From assembly GCF_900102215.1 (NCBI RefSeq), contig NZ_FNBG01000001.1, positions 1-64,000 of the forward strand: a DNA stretch of 64,000 nucleotides. Reading direction: 5' to 3'. A program made the position numbers and the translations under genes. The DNA comes from Fontibacillus panacisegetis (lineage in GTDB: Bacteria > Bacillota > Bacilli > Paenibacillales > Paenibacillaceae). The notes under the pieces are model-generated. The model searched no databases. It had not been told where the DNA came from and was given only the letters and a program-made list of their open reading frames with translations. Below, piece after piece: positions 53,201-62,457 of the stretch (the stretch's first letter is position 1; each line of letters opens with the position of its first letter).

Positions 53201-54478
53201 ATACGTGGTTGTATTAGCGTCCAGCACGGCCTCCGGGTAGTCACCGTACTGACCGGAAGTACTGCTGCTGTAGACTTGATAAGTAACAGAGCCTTCGACC
53301 GCTCTCCAACTGAGGCTGACTTTTCTATCCTTGGCTATCCCATCTAGTCTAAATCCGATCTCCTTGTTCAATTTCATTACCGCTATTGGTCCGTTAACAA
53401 ATACGTCTTCAACAAATGCTATATAGGGTATTCCTTGTAATATAGAAAGTGCAGGTGTTCCATTGCTTCCTTGAAGTTCATTATTCCCTACATCATTCCA
53501 AGAACCGGCGTTATACTGCTTAACTTTGAGTGATAATGCATCCTTATAAGCAACAAGAGGATTATGAAGATCATCAATAAGCAAAGAAACCGCCGAGATA
53601 GATTCCTCAGAGAATGTTCCCCCTACAAGCTGCCAACCGGAACCTTCTGTATAACTCATTATTTTCCCTTGCTTGGAATTCAGATTATCCGCATAAGCTA
53701 CATAAGTTATACCCTCATCGTGCGCAATACTAAGATAAAGTGCCATTCCTTCTGTAAAGCCGTGGTTGCCGACGCTTTCCCATACTTGAGTTTGATCATT
53801 GTATCTCATGACCGTTGCTTTGTTAAGTAAAGCCTTTTCTCGAAAAGCTACGTAAGGTATCCCGTCGGATACGGTCAAAGAGGGATCAGATACTTTGTCA
53901 GTGCCAAGTACATCTGTATTCCCAACCGTTGTCCAGCCATGTGACTCTGTGTATTTCATTACCTTGAGCGTACCGCTTACGGAACTGCTCACAACAGCGA
54001 TATAGGGAATTCCGTCGCTAATTACGAAATCCATGGCATAACCCTGGATCGAACCGGGTGCCCCAACATCGACCCAACTGCTTCCTTCTATCTTCTTCAC
54101 ACTTATAGCGTTACCCGTTCCGCGAAAAGCCACATAGGGTGTGCTGCCTGAGAGCGCAAGTTTGGAATCTGTGGCAGCAGTTTCAGAAACATAATCGCCT
54201 CCAACATCGCTCCAGCCGAAACCATCAAACTTTTTCACCTTTGGTTTACCGTTACTTCCGTTTGTTAATTCTCTGTACAACAAATAGCTTACTCCACTGT
54301 CATCCGCCAACAACTCTGGTGCTGTTCCATTGCTCGCAACCTGTTGATTGCCTACATATATCCATGCCCCTGGTACTACTTCTGCAGCAGCCTTATTCGC
54401 GGATATGCCGAACGCTGAGATGCTTGTAAGAATCATCACAAATACTATAAAGCCATTAAGTGCCTTTTTCCTTAACAC
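50213..54478 (-). CDS. Large SLH-domain surface protein with propeller repeats and FN3 domains
   Basis: 1421 residues from a GTG at 54478 (AAGGAG 9 nt upstream; the GTG at 54490 is too close). Signal peptide, then about five propeller-like repeats (GIPYVAFRE...VMRY...WESVGN), two FN3 domains (about 385-560), a second repeat set (570-920), a third FN3 (930-1015), a Ser/Asn linker, a region around 1040-1230, and three SLH domains (1240-1421; ATWGIVKGTSEGVFAPNLQ and SRAEAVTVIY). SLH binds pyruvylated wall polymer. Likely a surface adhesin or polymer-binding protein; no catalytic motif seen. Confidence 0.88.
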   Translation of the reverse strand: MLRKKALNGFIVFVMILTSISAFGISANKAAAEVVPGAWIYVGNQQVASNGTAPELLADDSGVSYLLYRELTNGSNGKPKVKKFDGFGWSDVGGDYVSETAATDSKLALSGSTPYVAFRGTGNAISVKKIEGSSWVDVGAPGSIQGYAMDFVISDGIPYIAVVSSSVSGTLKVMKYTESHGWTTVGNTDVLGTDKVSDPSLTVSDGIPYVAFREKALLNKATVMRYNDQTQVWESVGNHGFTEGMALYLSIAHDEGITYVAYADNLNSKQGKIMSYTEGSGWQLVGGTFSEESISAVSLLIDDLHNPLVAYKDALSLKVKQYNAGSWNDVGNNELQGSNGTPALSILQGIPYIAFVEDVFVNGPIAVMKLNKEIGFRLDGIAKDRKVSLSWRAVEGSVTYQVYSSSTSGQYGDYPEAVLDANTTTYHSSNLINGQTYYFKVNASLLNGDGVSNEMSFTPQPFVPAAPNHFTARAVANGTIDMQWNAVSDLDRSLADPTGYRIYQIGEDGGRSLLADGLTKTTYTAMGMANGVIGYYAVVAYNDNGESELSAIASSIPEQSVWEPLGSKDGISAGRGTFNSLYIYNGIPYIAYVDDALGNKITVMEYLETGWKTVGQPGFSEKAGDISLFLYEGIPYVSMNGGDNVGDLTIMRYTGEGLTGWETVGKPVVDQYTHETSLFIDQGTPYVAFNAYAGPQEGTFVKVMKYANGEWSYIGNYTAEEGNNGANNISLYVDRGTPYVGYRSKGLGGEVIRYNGSTWELLGGKDFTSSESPNIRWSSLYVYEGIPYLGYAMNGGANLSKFNGETWEYVGSKGFYHPGAWVTKMTFSKQGVPYMLLSDEHHDGKTVVMKYTGKGDTGWKQVGNKWFSKGRVEYTSLAVDNEKVYVAYTDGGNLEKTSVMVFDDSTVSPVKPAGLRVKAIGASTIRLIWNKSSDANSYHVYRSSSVDGPYIQLSSKPVAEESFLDANLAASTSYYYKITAVNEDGESVPTEPLIVRTSDRSTNLDPYPNSSTSSSTNSSSNTVAGSGLQDSHKVNNGVLTLDPKVVSTGKLDAIVTDQQLSEMIQSAKEGRLVVQAITSDSKPLEALEIRMPVHPIKEDKNRVSILTFINGSVEVSISASELWSMLPVNAEFLSVYIGTVEKGKLSEKAKRQISSGRVYDIQLKVEGKPVEQVLNKKSVKVTLPYDLGVQEKAHQVVAYNANDTKELKTVQGAIYDSNAEVLSFYINEFGTYAAGYANVKFLDLDQAKWAQTSVEALATWGIVKGTSEGVFAPNLQVSRAQFLHLLINALSLNSESAEIRFSDVEPDAWYTKSVITAEKLGIVSGRSDGTFGTDDAITREEMAVMLYRAATAAGLAFDDDHPITFSDQSSVSGFASTAVNAISSAGLIKGTGGGNFEPKANASRAEAVTVIYSLMKLMKLV

Positions 54479-54588
54479 ACTGGATTCCACTCCTTGATAT
54501 ATTTATATTGAAATAGAAAACGGGTTACGTCCGAAAATGTTGTAATTTGCTGTGATCCGAAGCTGTGGCAGCGGTTCAAATCAGGTCT

Positions 54589-55245
54589 TTAATACGCGTA
54601 GTGATCGACCGGGCAAGAGCCGGAAGTATACAGATCGATTCGGGATATATTCGACGTAAAGTAAGGGATATTCTTCTCAGTTGTAGACGTCGTTCCGAAA
54701 AATAGGCGAATTGCATCATCGTCAGAGACGGATGAGCCGACAGTTGCCGAAGTAGTGGACAAAATTGCAGGGACATTAGTTATTGTTGGACTCACCGCAT
54801 CGAGATCAGAGTATGCGTTGCGGTCCGTAAACAATTGAGCTTGAGGATTGCAGAAGCTTCTTGTATAGTTCGGCCCAACCAGTGAAGTGAAGTCGACCCT
54901 AATCAAATCGCTTGTATCATAGATGCTTACAGAGAGAACGTCGTTCAACAAATCCGTGAGAGAAGCACCGTAAGTAGTATAATAGCCTGTGGAACCGTTA
55001 TTCCTGCGTCCGGAATATTGATAGTTTCCGTAATCCGTTGCCGTATTAATGTCAGATGACGTGATTGTACCGACTGGAGTCGTCGATCCATCCAAATATA
55101 TATCAATTGAACTTGTGGTATTTATCCCGGCATTTGCAATTTGAGGTGCTTGTAATCCACTCACAACCAAAGTAAACGCCAGCATGAAAGTCAACAACAA
55201 TACAAAACGTCTCTTTTCCTTCAAACCTCTTAAAATTGTAATCAC
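54589..55245 (-). CDS. Small secreted protein of unknown family
   Basis: 218 residues, GTG start at 55245 with AGGAGG 8 nt upstream. Signal peptide (VLLLTFMLAFTLVVSGLQAP). The mature part (SIDIYLDGSTTPVGTITSS, YGASLTDLLNDVL) faintly resembles the small sulfite-oxidase-like domains found in Paenibacillus surface proteins. Two cysteines near the C-terminus (FCNP and SCPVDHY) could pair. It lies upstream of the SLH gene on the same strand. Confidence 0.6.
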   Translation of the reverse strand: MITILRGLKEKRRFVLLLTFMLAFTLVVSGLQAPQIANAGINTTSSIDIYLDGSTTPVGTITSSDINTATDYGNYQYSGRRNNGSTGYYTTYGASLTDLLNDVLSVSIYDTSDLIRVDFTSLVGPNYTRSFCNPQAQLFTDRNAYSDLDAVSPTITNVPAILSTTSATVGSSVSDDDAIRLFFGTTSTTEKNIPYFTSNISRIDLYTSGSCPVDHYAY

Positions 55246-55574
55246 GAAATACGCCTCCTCGGTTTTATTATTAAATTACGGGTTATACCCGCTGCCACAG
55301 CCGAATTGAAAAATACTAAATATATCTAAACATAACTAATTATAACTAATATAGATCGTTGCATGGCATAATTCAACTTTGATATGTTATATATTGTTAC
55401 GCAATTATGAACTCTATCAAGCAAAAATGTGTTTTCCCCCCTTTATTTACTTGAAAATGCGAAATCTAATGATTGGAATCACATACAACGTAATATTTAA
55501 TAACATATTAACAACGTGAAAAGTAACTTTTATAACAGGGCCTCTTTAATGCTTTTTTTTGGTATGATACTCTC
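55246..55574. other. Divergent intergenic region
   Basis: About 330 bp of AT-rich DNA between the small secreted protein and the hybrid kinase. TATGAT (55563-55568) ends 6 nt before the kinase ATG, with no ribosome site visible, so the kinase mRNA may be leaderless or nearly so. No other gene or repeat seen. Confidence 0.4.
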
Positions 55575-58500
55575 ATGAGAACAAATTCAGTAATCAGTAA
55601 AATTGCCATCATTCTAATATTTATTACGATACTTTTTGGCCTGCGCCTAGTTTGGCTCAGCCTATTTGTCACCAGTGATGACGTAGTAGCGGAGAATGGT
55701 GTCCTGGATTTACGAGGGCGCACCATGGATCAATCCAAATTATTCAATCTAAGCGGTGAGTGGAGCTTCTACCCTTCTCAATCCGTATCGCACAAGGACA
55801 TTCCGTTCCTCTCCTCTACCCCAACCCTGCTAAAGGTGCCCGGAGATTGGACAAGCGCTATGGATGATGGAGATGACTCATCGTACGGTTATGGAAGCTA
55901 CCGGCTGCGCATACTTGTCGATCCACTTCAGCAGCCAATCTCCTTATGGTTTAAGGAGATCAAGTCCGCATCTACCGTTGAAATCAACGGCACAATGTTT
56001 CCCTCGCATGGGACGGTCTCAAAGGACTCAAATAGTTACAGCCCTGATAATACTATGTATCGCGTATCCTATTTTTCTGAAGGGGTCTCCGCGCTCGACG
56101 TTTTCATCCAGGTATCCAACTATGACAGTCCATTCAAGGGAGGCATTGAAGCTCCAGTTATCTTTGGTTCTCAGGATGCCGTAGAACAGATCTACTATTA
56201 TTCGGTGGGAAGCATGATGCTTACAGTAGTTATTTTGCTGCTGCATTGTCTGTACGCATTTATTCTTTACTCTTTCAATCCGAAAGAACGCGCTCTGCTT
56301 ATGGCCGGATTCATGACCTTATCTGTAGCCATGATACTGATGGCCCGCAACGACAATCTCATCGTACCGTTGCTGTCAATCAATTACACATGGTCCTTGA
56401 AGATTAGGTGGATCGCATTTTTGTGGCAAAATTTATTGATTCTGCTCGTTTTTCGTAAATTCGTCTCTGGTGCAGTGATACATAAATGGTTGCGTATATA
56501 CACTGTAGGACTTGTAGTTTACTCAATCTTCATCATGTTTGCCCCTACACCTTTGGTGAGCACATCTATGCGATGGTGGTTTATTCAGTTGTTTCAATAT
56601 GTACCTTTTGTTTGGTTGATCAATAGTTTGGGACAGTTACTGTTCAAGAAAAATAAAGACGAGGATATTTTATTTTTACTGTTATCTGGTGCAGCAATCA
56701 TATCGAACTATTTGTGGAGCCTGGCAGGATATAGCGGTCGGTCTGTACTTGTTTATTATCCGTTGGACATTATATCTGCGATCGTTGGTTTCTCAGCATA
56801 CTGGTTCAAAAAATACTTTTACAATGTCGGGGAAAACATGAAGCTGAATCAGCAACTGAAAATAGCAGACAATCTCAAGGATCAATTTTTGGCAAATACG
56901 TCTCATGAACTGCGGACTCCCCTGCACGGAATCATCAATATCGCTCAAAATATCGGCATCAAGGAAGATGGCCGTCTGCTGCAAAGCAGCCGCAAGGACC
57001 TGGAGTTGCTAATTACGGTAAGTCAGCGCATGTCACACATGCTTGAGGATTTGCAGGATGTAGCTCGTCTTCGGGAGCATCGCATTATGCTGAAGCAGGA
57101 GCCTGTTTCCATACAATCAGTCGTTCCCGGCGTAATCGGCATGTTAAAATATATGATACAGGGTAAACCTGTCGAGCTAAGCTTTGATATCCCGGATTCA
57201 TTTCCGGATGTATATGCGGACGAAAAAAGGCTAGTGCAGATTCTGTATAATCTGGTGCATAATGCGCTGAAGTATACCGAGGAAGGACATGTTACCGTTT
57301 CGGTTCACAAAAGGGATGGACGAGCGGTCATTCAGGTCAGCGATACGGGTGTGGGTATGAGCGCAGATATCATGGAGCGGGCATTTCTGCCATACGAACA
57401 GGGGCCTCATGGCATTCGCGACGGACGGGGAATCGGCTTGGGGCTGAGTATATGCCAACAGTTGGTGGAACTGCATGGCAGTGAGCTAAACATTCAGTCT
57501 GAGCTGGGCAAAGGATCTGTCTTCAGCTTTGCTCTGAAGTTTACATCTTCCGTTGAGCGTCAGGCGATTTCAACACACCGCACCTCTCTTACCGAACCCA
57601 ATGGTAAGAGACATGAATCCATGGATCAATGGAACTTTTCCGATCAAGGCAGAAGCGGAAGCGTCATTCCCGAACCGATCCCACCGCTCTTAACGGATAC
57701 TCGGGCAAAACTGCTTGTCGTGGATGATGACCCGGTTAACCTTAATGTACTTAGAGGTATTCTCGCCAATGAGCCCTATGACATTACTACCGCCAATTCC
57801 GCTCATGAGGCTCTGGCCTTACTGGATCAGAAGCCGTGGGACCTGATGATCGCCGATGTGATGATGCCCTCCCTTTCCGGATACGAATTGACGCAGAAGG
57901 TACGGGAGCATTACTCCATATCTGATCTCCCTGTTCTGCTTCTGACTGCTCGCAGCCAGCCAGCGGATATCTATACGGGATTTTTGTCCGGTGCCAATGA
58001 TTATGTCACCAAACCCGTTGATTCCATGGAGCTCAGATACCGTATTCGTGCCCTGACGGCCATGAAACATTCGTATTACGAACGTTTACGCGTTGAAGCT
58101 GCCTATTTACAGGCACAGATTAATCCGCATTTTCTGTTTAACGCGTTGAACTCGATTGTGGCGTTGAGCGAACAGGATATCCCGAAAATGCAACAGCTTG
58201 TCGACGCGTTCAGTACGTTCTTGCAGATTAGCTTCGACTTTCAAAATACAGGTGAAAGAGTCCCCCTTTCCCATGAGTTGGCGCTAGTAGAGGCCTATCT
58301 GCATATCGAGCAGACCCGCTTCGCGGAACGATTATCCGTCGTTTGGGAGATAGAACCAAATATTCATGTTCTAGTGCCTCCATTATCGATTCAACCGCTT
58401 GTGGAGAATGCCGTGAAACATAGTCTGCTCAAACGGAGGGAAGGCGTAACGATTCATATCCACATTGCCCGTAAGGAGAATGCCGTTTATTTTGAAGTGA

Positions 58501-58703
58501 AGGACAACGGCCCGGGAATGGATCAAACCACACTCGATATGTTGCTAAGTCTGTCCTTCAAAGGTAAGAACGGCATTGGATTAAACAATACGCATCGACG
58601 ATTGATTCAATTGTTTGGACAAGGTCTAACTATACAGAGTCAACCTGATGAAGGAAGCATTGTTTCTTTTCTTGTACCAGATCCAAAGTCAAAGATATTG
58701 TAA
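55575..58703 (+). CDS. Hybrid sensor with two histidine-kinase modules
   Basis: 1042 residues. N-terminal membrane segment, an outer domain (about 40-210), seven membrane helices (215-425) in the 7TMR-DISM style, HisKA (His444, NTSHELRTPLHG) with ATPase (VHNALKY, GRGIGLGLSI), a receiver (Asp761, IADVMMPSLSG; Lys in TKPVDSMEL), then a LytS/YehU-type kinase (His852, INPHFLFNALNS) with its own ATPase (LVENAVKHSL, GIGLNNTHRR). No DNA-binding partner gene is adjacent. Signal unknown; the neighbouring surface proteins may be targets. Confidence 0.9.
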   Translation: MRTNSVISKIAIILIFITILFGLRLVWLSLFVTSDDVVAENGVLDLRGRTMDQSKLFNLSGEWSFYPSQSVSHKDIPFLSSTPTLLKVPGDWTSAMDDGDDSSYGYGSYRLRILVDPLQQPISLWFKEIKSASTVEINGTMFPSHGTVSKDSNSYSPDNTMYRVSYFSEGVSALDVFIQVSNYDSPFKGGIEAPVIFGSQDAVEQIYYYSVGSMMLTVVILLLHCLYAFILYSFNPKERALLMAGFMTLSVAMILMARNDNLIVPLLSINYTWSLKIRWIAFLWQNLLILLVFRKFVSGAVIHKWLRIYTVGLVVYSIFIMFAPTPLVSTSMRWWFIQLFQYVPFVWLINSLGQLLFKKNKDEDILFLLLSGAAIISNYLWSLAGYSGRSVLVYYPLDIISAIVGFSAYWFKKYFYNVGENMKLNQQLKIADNLKDQFLANTSHELRTPLHGIINIAQNIGIKEDGRLLQSSRKDLELLITVSQRMSHMLEDLQDVARLREHRIMLKQEPVSIQSVVPGVIGMLKYMIQGKPVELSFDIPDSFPDVYADEKRLVQILYNLVHNALKYTEEGHVTVSVHKRDGRAVIQVSDTGVGMSADIMERAFLPYEQGPHGIRDGRGIGLGLSICQQLVELHGSELNIQSELGKGSVFSFALKFTSSVERQAISTHRTSLTEPNGKRHESMDQWNFSDQGRSGSVIPEPIPPLLTDTRAKLLVVDDDPVNLNVLRGILANEPYDITTANSAHEALALLDQKPWDLMIADVMMPSLSGYELTQKVREHYSISDLPVLLLTARSQPADIYTGFLSGANDYVTKPVDSMELRYRIRALTAMKHSYYERLRVEAAYLQAQINPHFLFNALNSIVALSEQDIPKMQQLVDAFSTFLQISFDFQNTGERVPLSHELALVEAYLHIEQTRFAERLSVVWEIEPNIHVLVPPLSIQPLVENAVKHSLLKRREGVTIHIHIARKENAVYFEVKDNGPGMDQTTLDMLLSLSFKGKNGIGLNNTHRRLIQLFGQGLTIQSQPDEGSIVSFLVPDPKSKIL

Positions 58704-58784
58704 TTTTCAACGTGGAGAGACGCTTCTTCCGAGCCAGACTTAAAAGTCAATACTTCTATGTTTCTCATAACTAACAGGAAAATT

Positions 58785-58830
58785 AAGAGATCGAGTTTTC
58801 TCATAAAGATGGAGAAGAACTCGATCTCTT
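58785..58830. terminator. Convergent terminator hairpin
   Basis: AAGAGATCGAGTT (58785-58797) and AACTCGATCTCTT (58818-58830) pair perfectly over 13 bp between two convergent genes. T runs are short on both sides. Confidence 0.6.
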
Positions 58831-58848
58831 CATATGCTTAATCTTAAA

Positions 58849-61104
58849 TTACATCAAGTATCTTCCCGTGATCGATTGTTCCACATGGATGATCTGTGAA
58901 GGTGTGCCCTCGAACACCACCTGTCCGCCCTTGCTGCCTCCGTCCGGTCCCATATCGATGATCCAATCCGCTTGGCTGATCACATCGAGGTTATGCTCGA
59001 TGACGATCACCGTATTGCCGGCATCCACGAGGCGATTCATGATTTCCAAAAGATGACCGATATCTGACATATGAAGGCCGGTTGTCGGCTCGTCCATCAC
59101 GTAGATGCTGCCCTTCTTATGCAGCTCGCTTGCCAGCTTGATGCGCTGGCATTCCCCACCTGATAACGTGCTGAGCGGTTGGCCGAGTGTTATGTAGTTC
59201 AGCCCCACATCACTCATCGCTTGTAGCTTGCGGACAACCTCTTTTAACTGGAAAAAATCCAATGCCTGCTCCACGGTCATCTCCAGCACTTCTGCAATTG
59301 ACTTATCATTCAGTTTGTACGCGAGCACCTCTTCCTTGAACCGTCTACCCTCGCATACTTCGCACGGCAACTTCACGCTGTCGAGGAATGCAAGGTCTGT
59401 ATACACAACACCCAACCCTTGGCAGTTCTCGCAAGCCCCCTTGGAGTTAAAGCTGAACAAGCCCTGGCTCACCTTGTTCGCGGACGCAAACGCCTTGCGT
59501 ACATCATCCATAATACCTGTGTAGGTCGCAGGATTCGAGCGTGTTGACACTCCTATTGCCGATTGGTCGATAACGATCGCATCCGGATGCTGGCTGAGGA
59601 ATACTTCGTTAATCAGCGTGCTTTTGCCCGATCCGGCGACACCAGTAACTATTGTCAGCACTCCGGTTGGAATATCTACACTTACATTTTGAAGGTTGTG
59701 TAATGTGGCATCCTTGACGGACAGCTTGCCGGATGGCTGCCTGCAATCGAGCTTCAGCTGGAGCGGCCGCTTCATATGAGTACCTGTCAATGTACCTGCC
59801 TCCAGCAGACCTTGGTAGTTTCCTTCATACACGATAGTGCCTCCGCGGCTGCCGGCGTAAGGCCCGACGTCGACAATATGATCCGCCAGCTTGATCACAT
59901 CGGGATCATGCTCGACGACAATCACGGTATTCCCCTTGTCTCGCAACTTCTGGAGCAATTCATTTAACCGGTGTACATCACGGGGATGCAAACCAACGCT
60001 GGGCTCATCAAAGATGTAAGTGACATCCACCAGGCTGCCGCTCAGGTGCTTCACCATCTTGATGCGCTGCGACTCGCCGCCGGATAATGTATCCGTCTCA
60101 CGATCCAGCGTCAAGTAGTCAAGTCCGATATCTACCAGATGCTGCAACCGCTCCGTCAGCGATTTGACAATCGGCGCTGCGACAGAATCGTCAATTTTCC
60201 GAATGACGTGAATGAGCTGGCTGACCTCCATAGAGGACATGTCCGCAATGTTAAATCCATTAATTTTGCAGCTGAGTGCGGCCTGACTGAGTCTCGCACC
60301 GTGGCAACTGGTACAGGGACCCTCGGAGATGTAAGGAGCAACAGCTTTTTGTGTGCGCTCGGACTTCGTTTTTACATCTTGCTTGATGTATTTGTTGGTG
60401 AACTTCTCAATGACGCCTTCCACTGTAATGTTCGTAGCTTTTCCGGCGAAATCCATCTTCACTTTCCACGCCTTGCCGTACAGGAGTTGCTCAAGGTCCT
60501 CATCTGAATATTCGCTTAGCTTCATATCGGGATCAAATCGCCCTGCCTGCACGATTATGTTCCAATCCCATCCGTTCACCGAATAGTCCGGCAGCATAAT
60601 GGCCCCTTCATTTAACGATTTGGATTTGTCCAATGCCTTGTTCAAGTCAACGCCTAATTTGCGACCGATCCCGTTACATTCGGGACACATACCTTGCGGA
60701 TCGTTAAACGAAAACATATGCGCTTGTCCAACATAGGGCTGACCCACTCTAGAGAAAAGAAGACGGAGAATGGGTGAGATATCGGTAATCGTGCCCATCG
60801 TAGAATGGGAACCGCCGCCCAGACGCTTCTGATCCACAATAACAGCCATGCTCAGGTTCTCAATCGCGTCCGCATCTGGCTGCGGATAGCGCGGCAGGAA
60901 ATTACGCACGAACATGCTGAAATTCTCATTCAGCAATCGCGTGGATTCTGCGGCAATCGTATCGAAGACGATCGATGACTTGCCGGAACCGGATACCCCG
61001 GTGAAGATCGTGATCTTCCGCTTGGGAATGCGCAAGGATACGTTCTTCAGATTGTTTTCCCTTGCTGCCGAAATGACGATAAACTCCTGATTAGATTCGC
61101 TCAT
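58849..61104 (-). CDS. UvrA paralogue 2 (class II, short form)
   Basis: 751 residues from the ATG at 61104 (GGAAGG 9 nt upstream). Same layout as the gene at 17286: Walker A GVSGSGKSS and GVAGSGKST, signatures TLSGGESQR and TLSGGECQR, Walker B YIFDEPSVG and YVMDEPTTG, zinc pairs CPEC/CTSC and CENC/CEVC. No UvrB-binding region. No regulator is adjacent. A palindrome TGTAC-N8-GTACA lies upstream at 61151-61168 over the likely promoter. Confidence 0.88.
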   Translation of the reverse strand: MSESNQEFIVISAARENNLKNVSLRIPKRKITIFTGVSGSGKSSIVFDTIAAESTRLLNENFSMFVRNFLPRYPQPDADAIENLSMAVIVDQKRLGGGSHSTMGTITDISPILRLLFSRVGQPYVGQAHMFSFNDPQGMCPECNGIGRKLGVDLNKALDKSKSLNEGAIMLPDYSVNGWDWNIIVQAGRFDPDMKLSEYSDEDLEQLLYGKAWKVKMDFAGKATNITVEGVIEKFTNKYIKQDVKTKSERTQKAVAPYISEGPCTSCHGARLSQAALSCKINGFNIADMSSMEVSQLIHVIRKIDDSVAAPIVKSLTERLQHLVDIGLDYLTLDRETDTLSGGESQRIKMVKHLSGSLVDVTYIFDEPSVGLHPRDVHRLNELLQKLRDKGNTVIVVEHDPDVIKLADHIVDVGPYAGSRGGTIVYEGNYQGLLEAGTLTGTHMKRPLQLKLDCRQPSGKLSVKDATLHNLQNVSVDIPTGVLTIVTGVAGSGKSTLINEVFLSQHPDAIVIDQSAIGVSTRSNPATYTGIMDDVRKAFASANKVSQGLFSFNSKGACENCQGLGVVYTDLAFLDSVKLPCEVCEGRRFKEEVLAYKLNDKSIAEVLEMTVEQALDFFQLKEVVRKLQAMSDVGLNYITLGQPLSTLSGGECQRIKLASELHKKGSIYVMDEPTTGLHMSDIGHLLEIMNRLVDAGNTVIVIEHNLDVISQADWIIDMGPDGGSKGGQVVFEGTPSQIIHVEQSITGRYLM

Positions 61105-61475
61105 TACTAACATCCTTCCGCTAATGTTAATTTCTTCTTGTATTTACTATTGTACCATTCATCGTACATAGAAAGTCGGGCAGCCCGAACTTGCAGCTAT
61201 TATTGTTCTGACCAAGGAGTGTGCGATAGTTATTCATGAATACAAAAAATGTAAAAATATATAGTTTAAAATGACCATTCTGTGAAGAGTAGCGAACAGA
61301 AGGAGTTTATCAATAAGCAATTATTCAATTTAAGGCTCTTTCCAAACTACCTGCGATTCAGAGTTAGCGAAAACCACATACTAGACTGACTCCTAAATCG
61401 AAACAGCAGCAGCTATGGACGGGAAAATAAGTTTAACGATTGATTTCAACGAGTCTTATAGACCATTGTTGCATA
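61105..61475. other. Intergenic stretch
   Basis: About 370 bp with the short palindrome at 61151-61168 noted for the UvrA gene. Otherwise no gene, repeat or structured element recognised. Confidence 0.3.
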
Positions 61476-61515
61476 AAAAACTGCCGGAAAATTCCTCCGA
61501 CAGTCTTTTTTATTA
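61476..61515 (-). terminator. Terminator after the DUF6254 gene
   Basis: On the minus strand ACTGTCGGA and TTCCGGCAGT pair around GGAATT, followed by TTTTT. Confidence 0.75.
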
Positions 61516-61535
61516 CATGCAGTACACGCCTTGTC

Positions 61536-61640
61536 CTATTCGTTGGACAATTCCTTGAGTGATTTGACTTTACCATGAGGATGCTGTTCTTGCTTTCGAG
61601 ACTTCCAGGCAGCTTCTTTCCTTCTCTTCTGGTCAGCCAT
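61536..61640 (-). CDS. DUF6254-like 34-residue protein
   Basis: MADQKRRKEAAWKSRKQEQH, then PHGKVKSLKELSNE and stop. A strong AGAGGAGGAC site precedes the ATG at 61640 and a terminator follows, so it is a real small gene. Highly charged, soluble. The PHGKVKSxxEL end is characteristic of a tiny Bacillales family I remember as DUF6254; function unknown. Confidence 0.75.
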   Translation of the reverse strand: MADQKRRKEAAWKSRKQEQHPHGKVKSLKELSNE

Positions 61641-61896
61641 GACAGTTGTCCTCCTCTAGAAAATGAGATGTATACCACTTTCTTATGTTGTCATTCCTTG
61701 ACCTTGTTCATTCATTGTTGTATATACTCTATGGTTTGTGAAAGCTCGAATGCAGGATTGATGGATCTGTATACAGTCCATACATTTTTTTCATAGTTTT
61801 TCGCATAATTCAAATATTATAAATGCTGAGACCACCTTCAATTTCATTGTTTCATCGAGGAATCATAATATTTATCTCACGACAGAGTTTAGCCCT

Positions 61897-62403
61897 TTAT
61901 TGGAGTTTATAATCCAATGGATTAAAGCTTACTTTGTAAATATCCGCTGTGCCTTTCCAAGTGCTTGTATAATATAGAGTGCTTTGATCTTTTGTGACAT
62001 ATGGGCTGTACTTAATGTTTCCTGTGTCGCCACGTAAGACGATCGCTTTTGGCTCAGTCCATTCGTTATTAACTCTGAAGCTTATAAAGAATCTGTGACC
62101 GCGCACGAATATAAGATAGCTCTCGTCGGGAGCGATATAAGGAGATTCATCATTCACACTGGTGTTGATCGTATTGGGCAGCCTCTCCGGCTCGGAATAG
62201 GCTCCATTCGTCCATTTGGAGACGTATAGATCGATTCGGCCAGCTCCGCCAGGACGATCCGATTCGAAATACAAGTTGCCGTTCGTGGCAACAGAGGGCA
62301 GCCATTCCTGACTTGTCGAGTTAACGGGACCTTCCAGAGGGCGTGGTGCAGACCACTTCTCTCCTTCACGTTCGGAAACCCAAATATCGTTGTCATAATT
62401 TTA
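61897..62403 (-). pseudogene. PD40/TolB-like propeller gene, 3' fragment
   Basis: The open frame starts immediately after a TAA near 62403 without a start codon and runs 168 codons: NYDNDIWVSEREGEKWS, LYFESDRPGGAGRIDLYVS and SPYIAPDESYLIFVRG are PD40 blades. The 5' part is missing; an internal ATG at 62274 would give only 125 residues. Confidence 0.65.
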
Positions 62404-62457
62404 CACAATATGTAAACAAATTAGATGTAAATGTAAAAGCAAGGCTGAGTGATTTCT

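Noticed and set aside
61433..61678. 81-codon minus-strand frame
   Set aside because: It overlaps the well-supported 34-residue DUF6254 gene in another frame and crosses its terminator.
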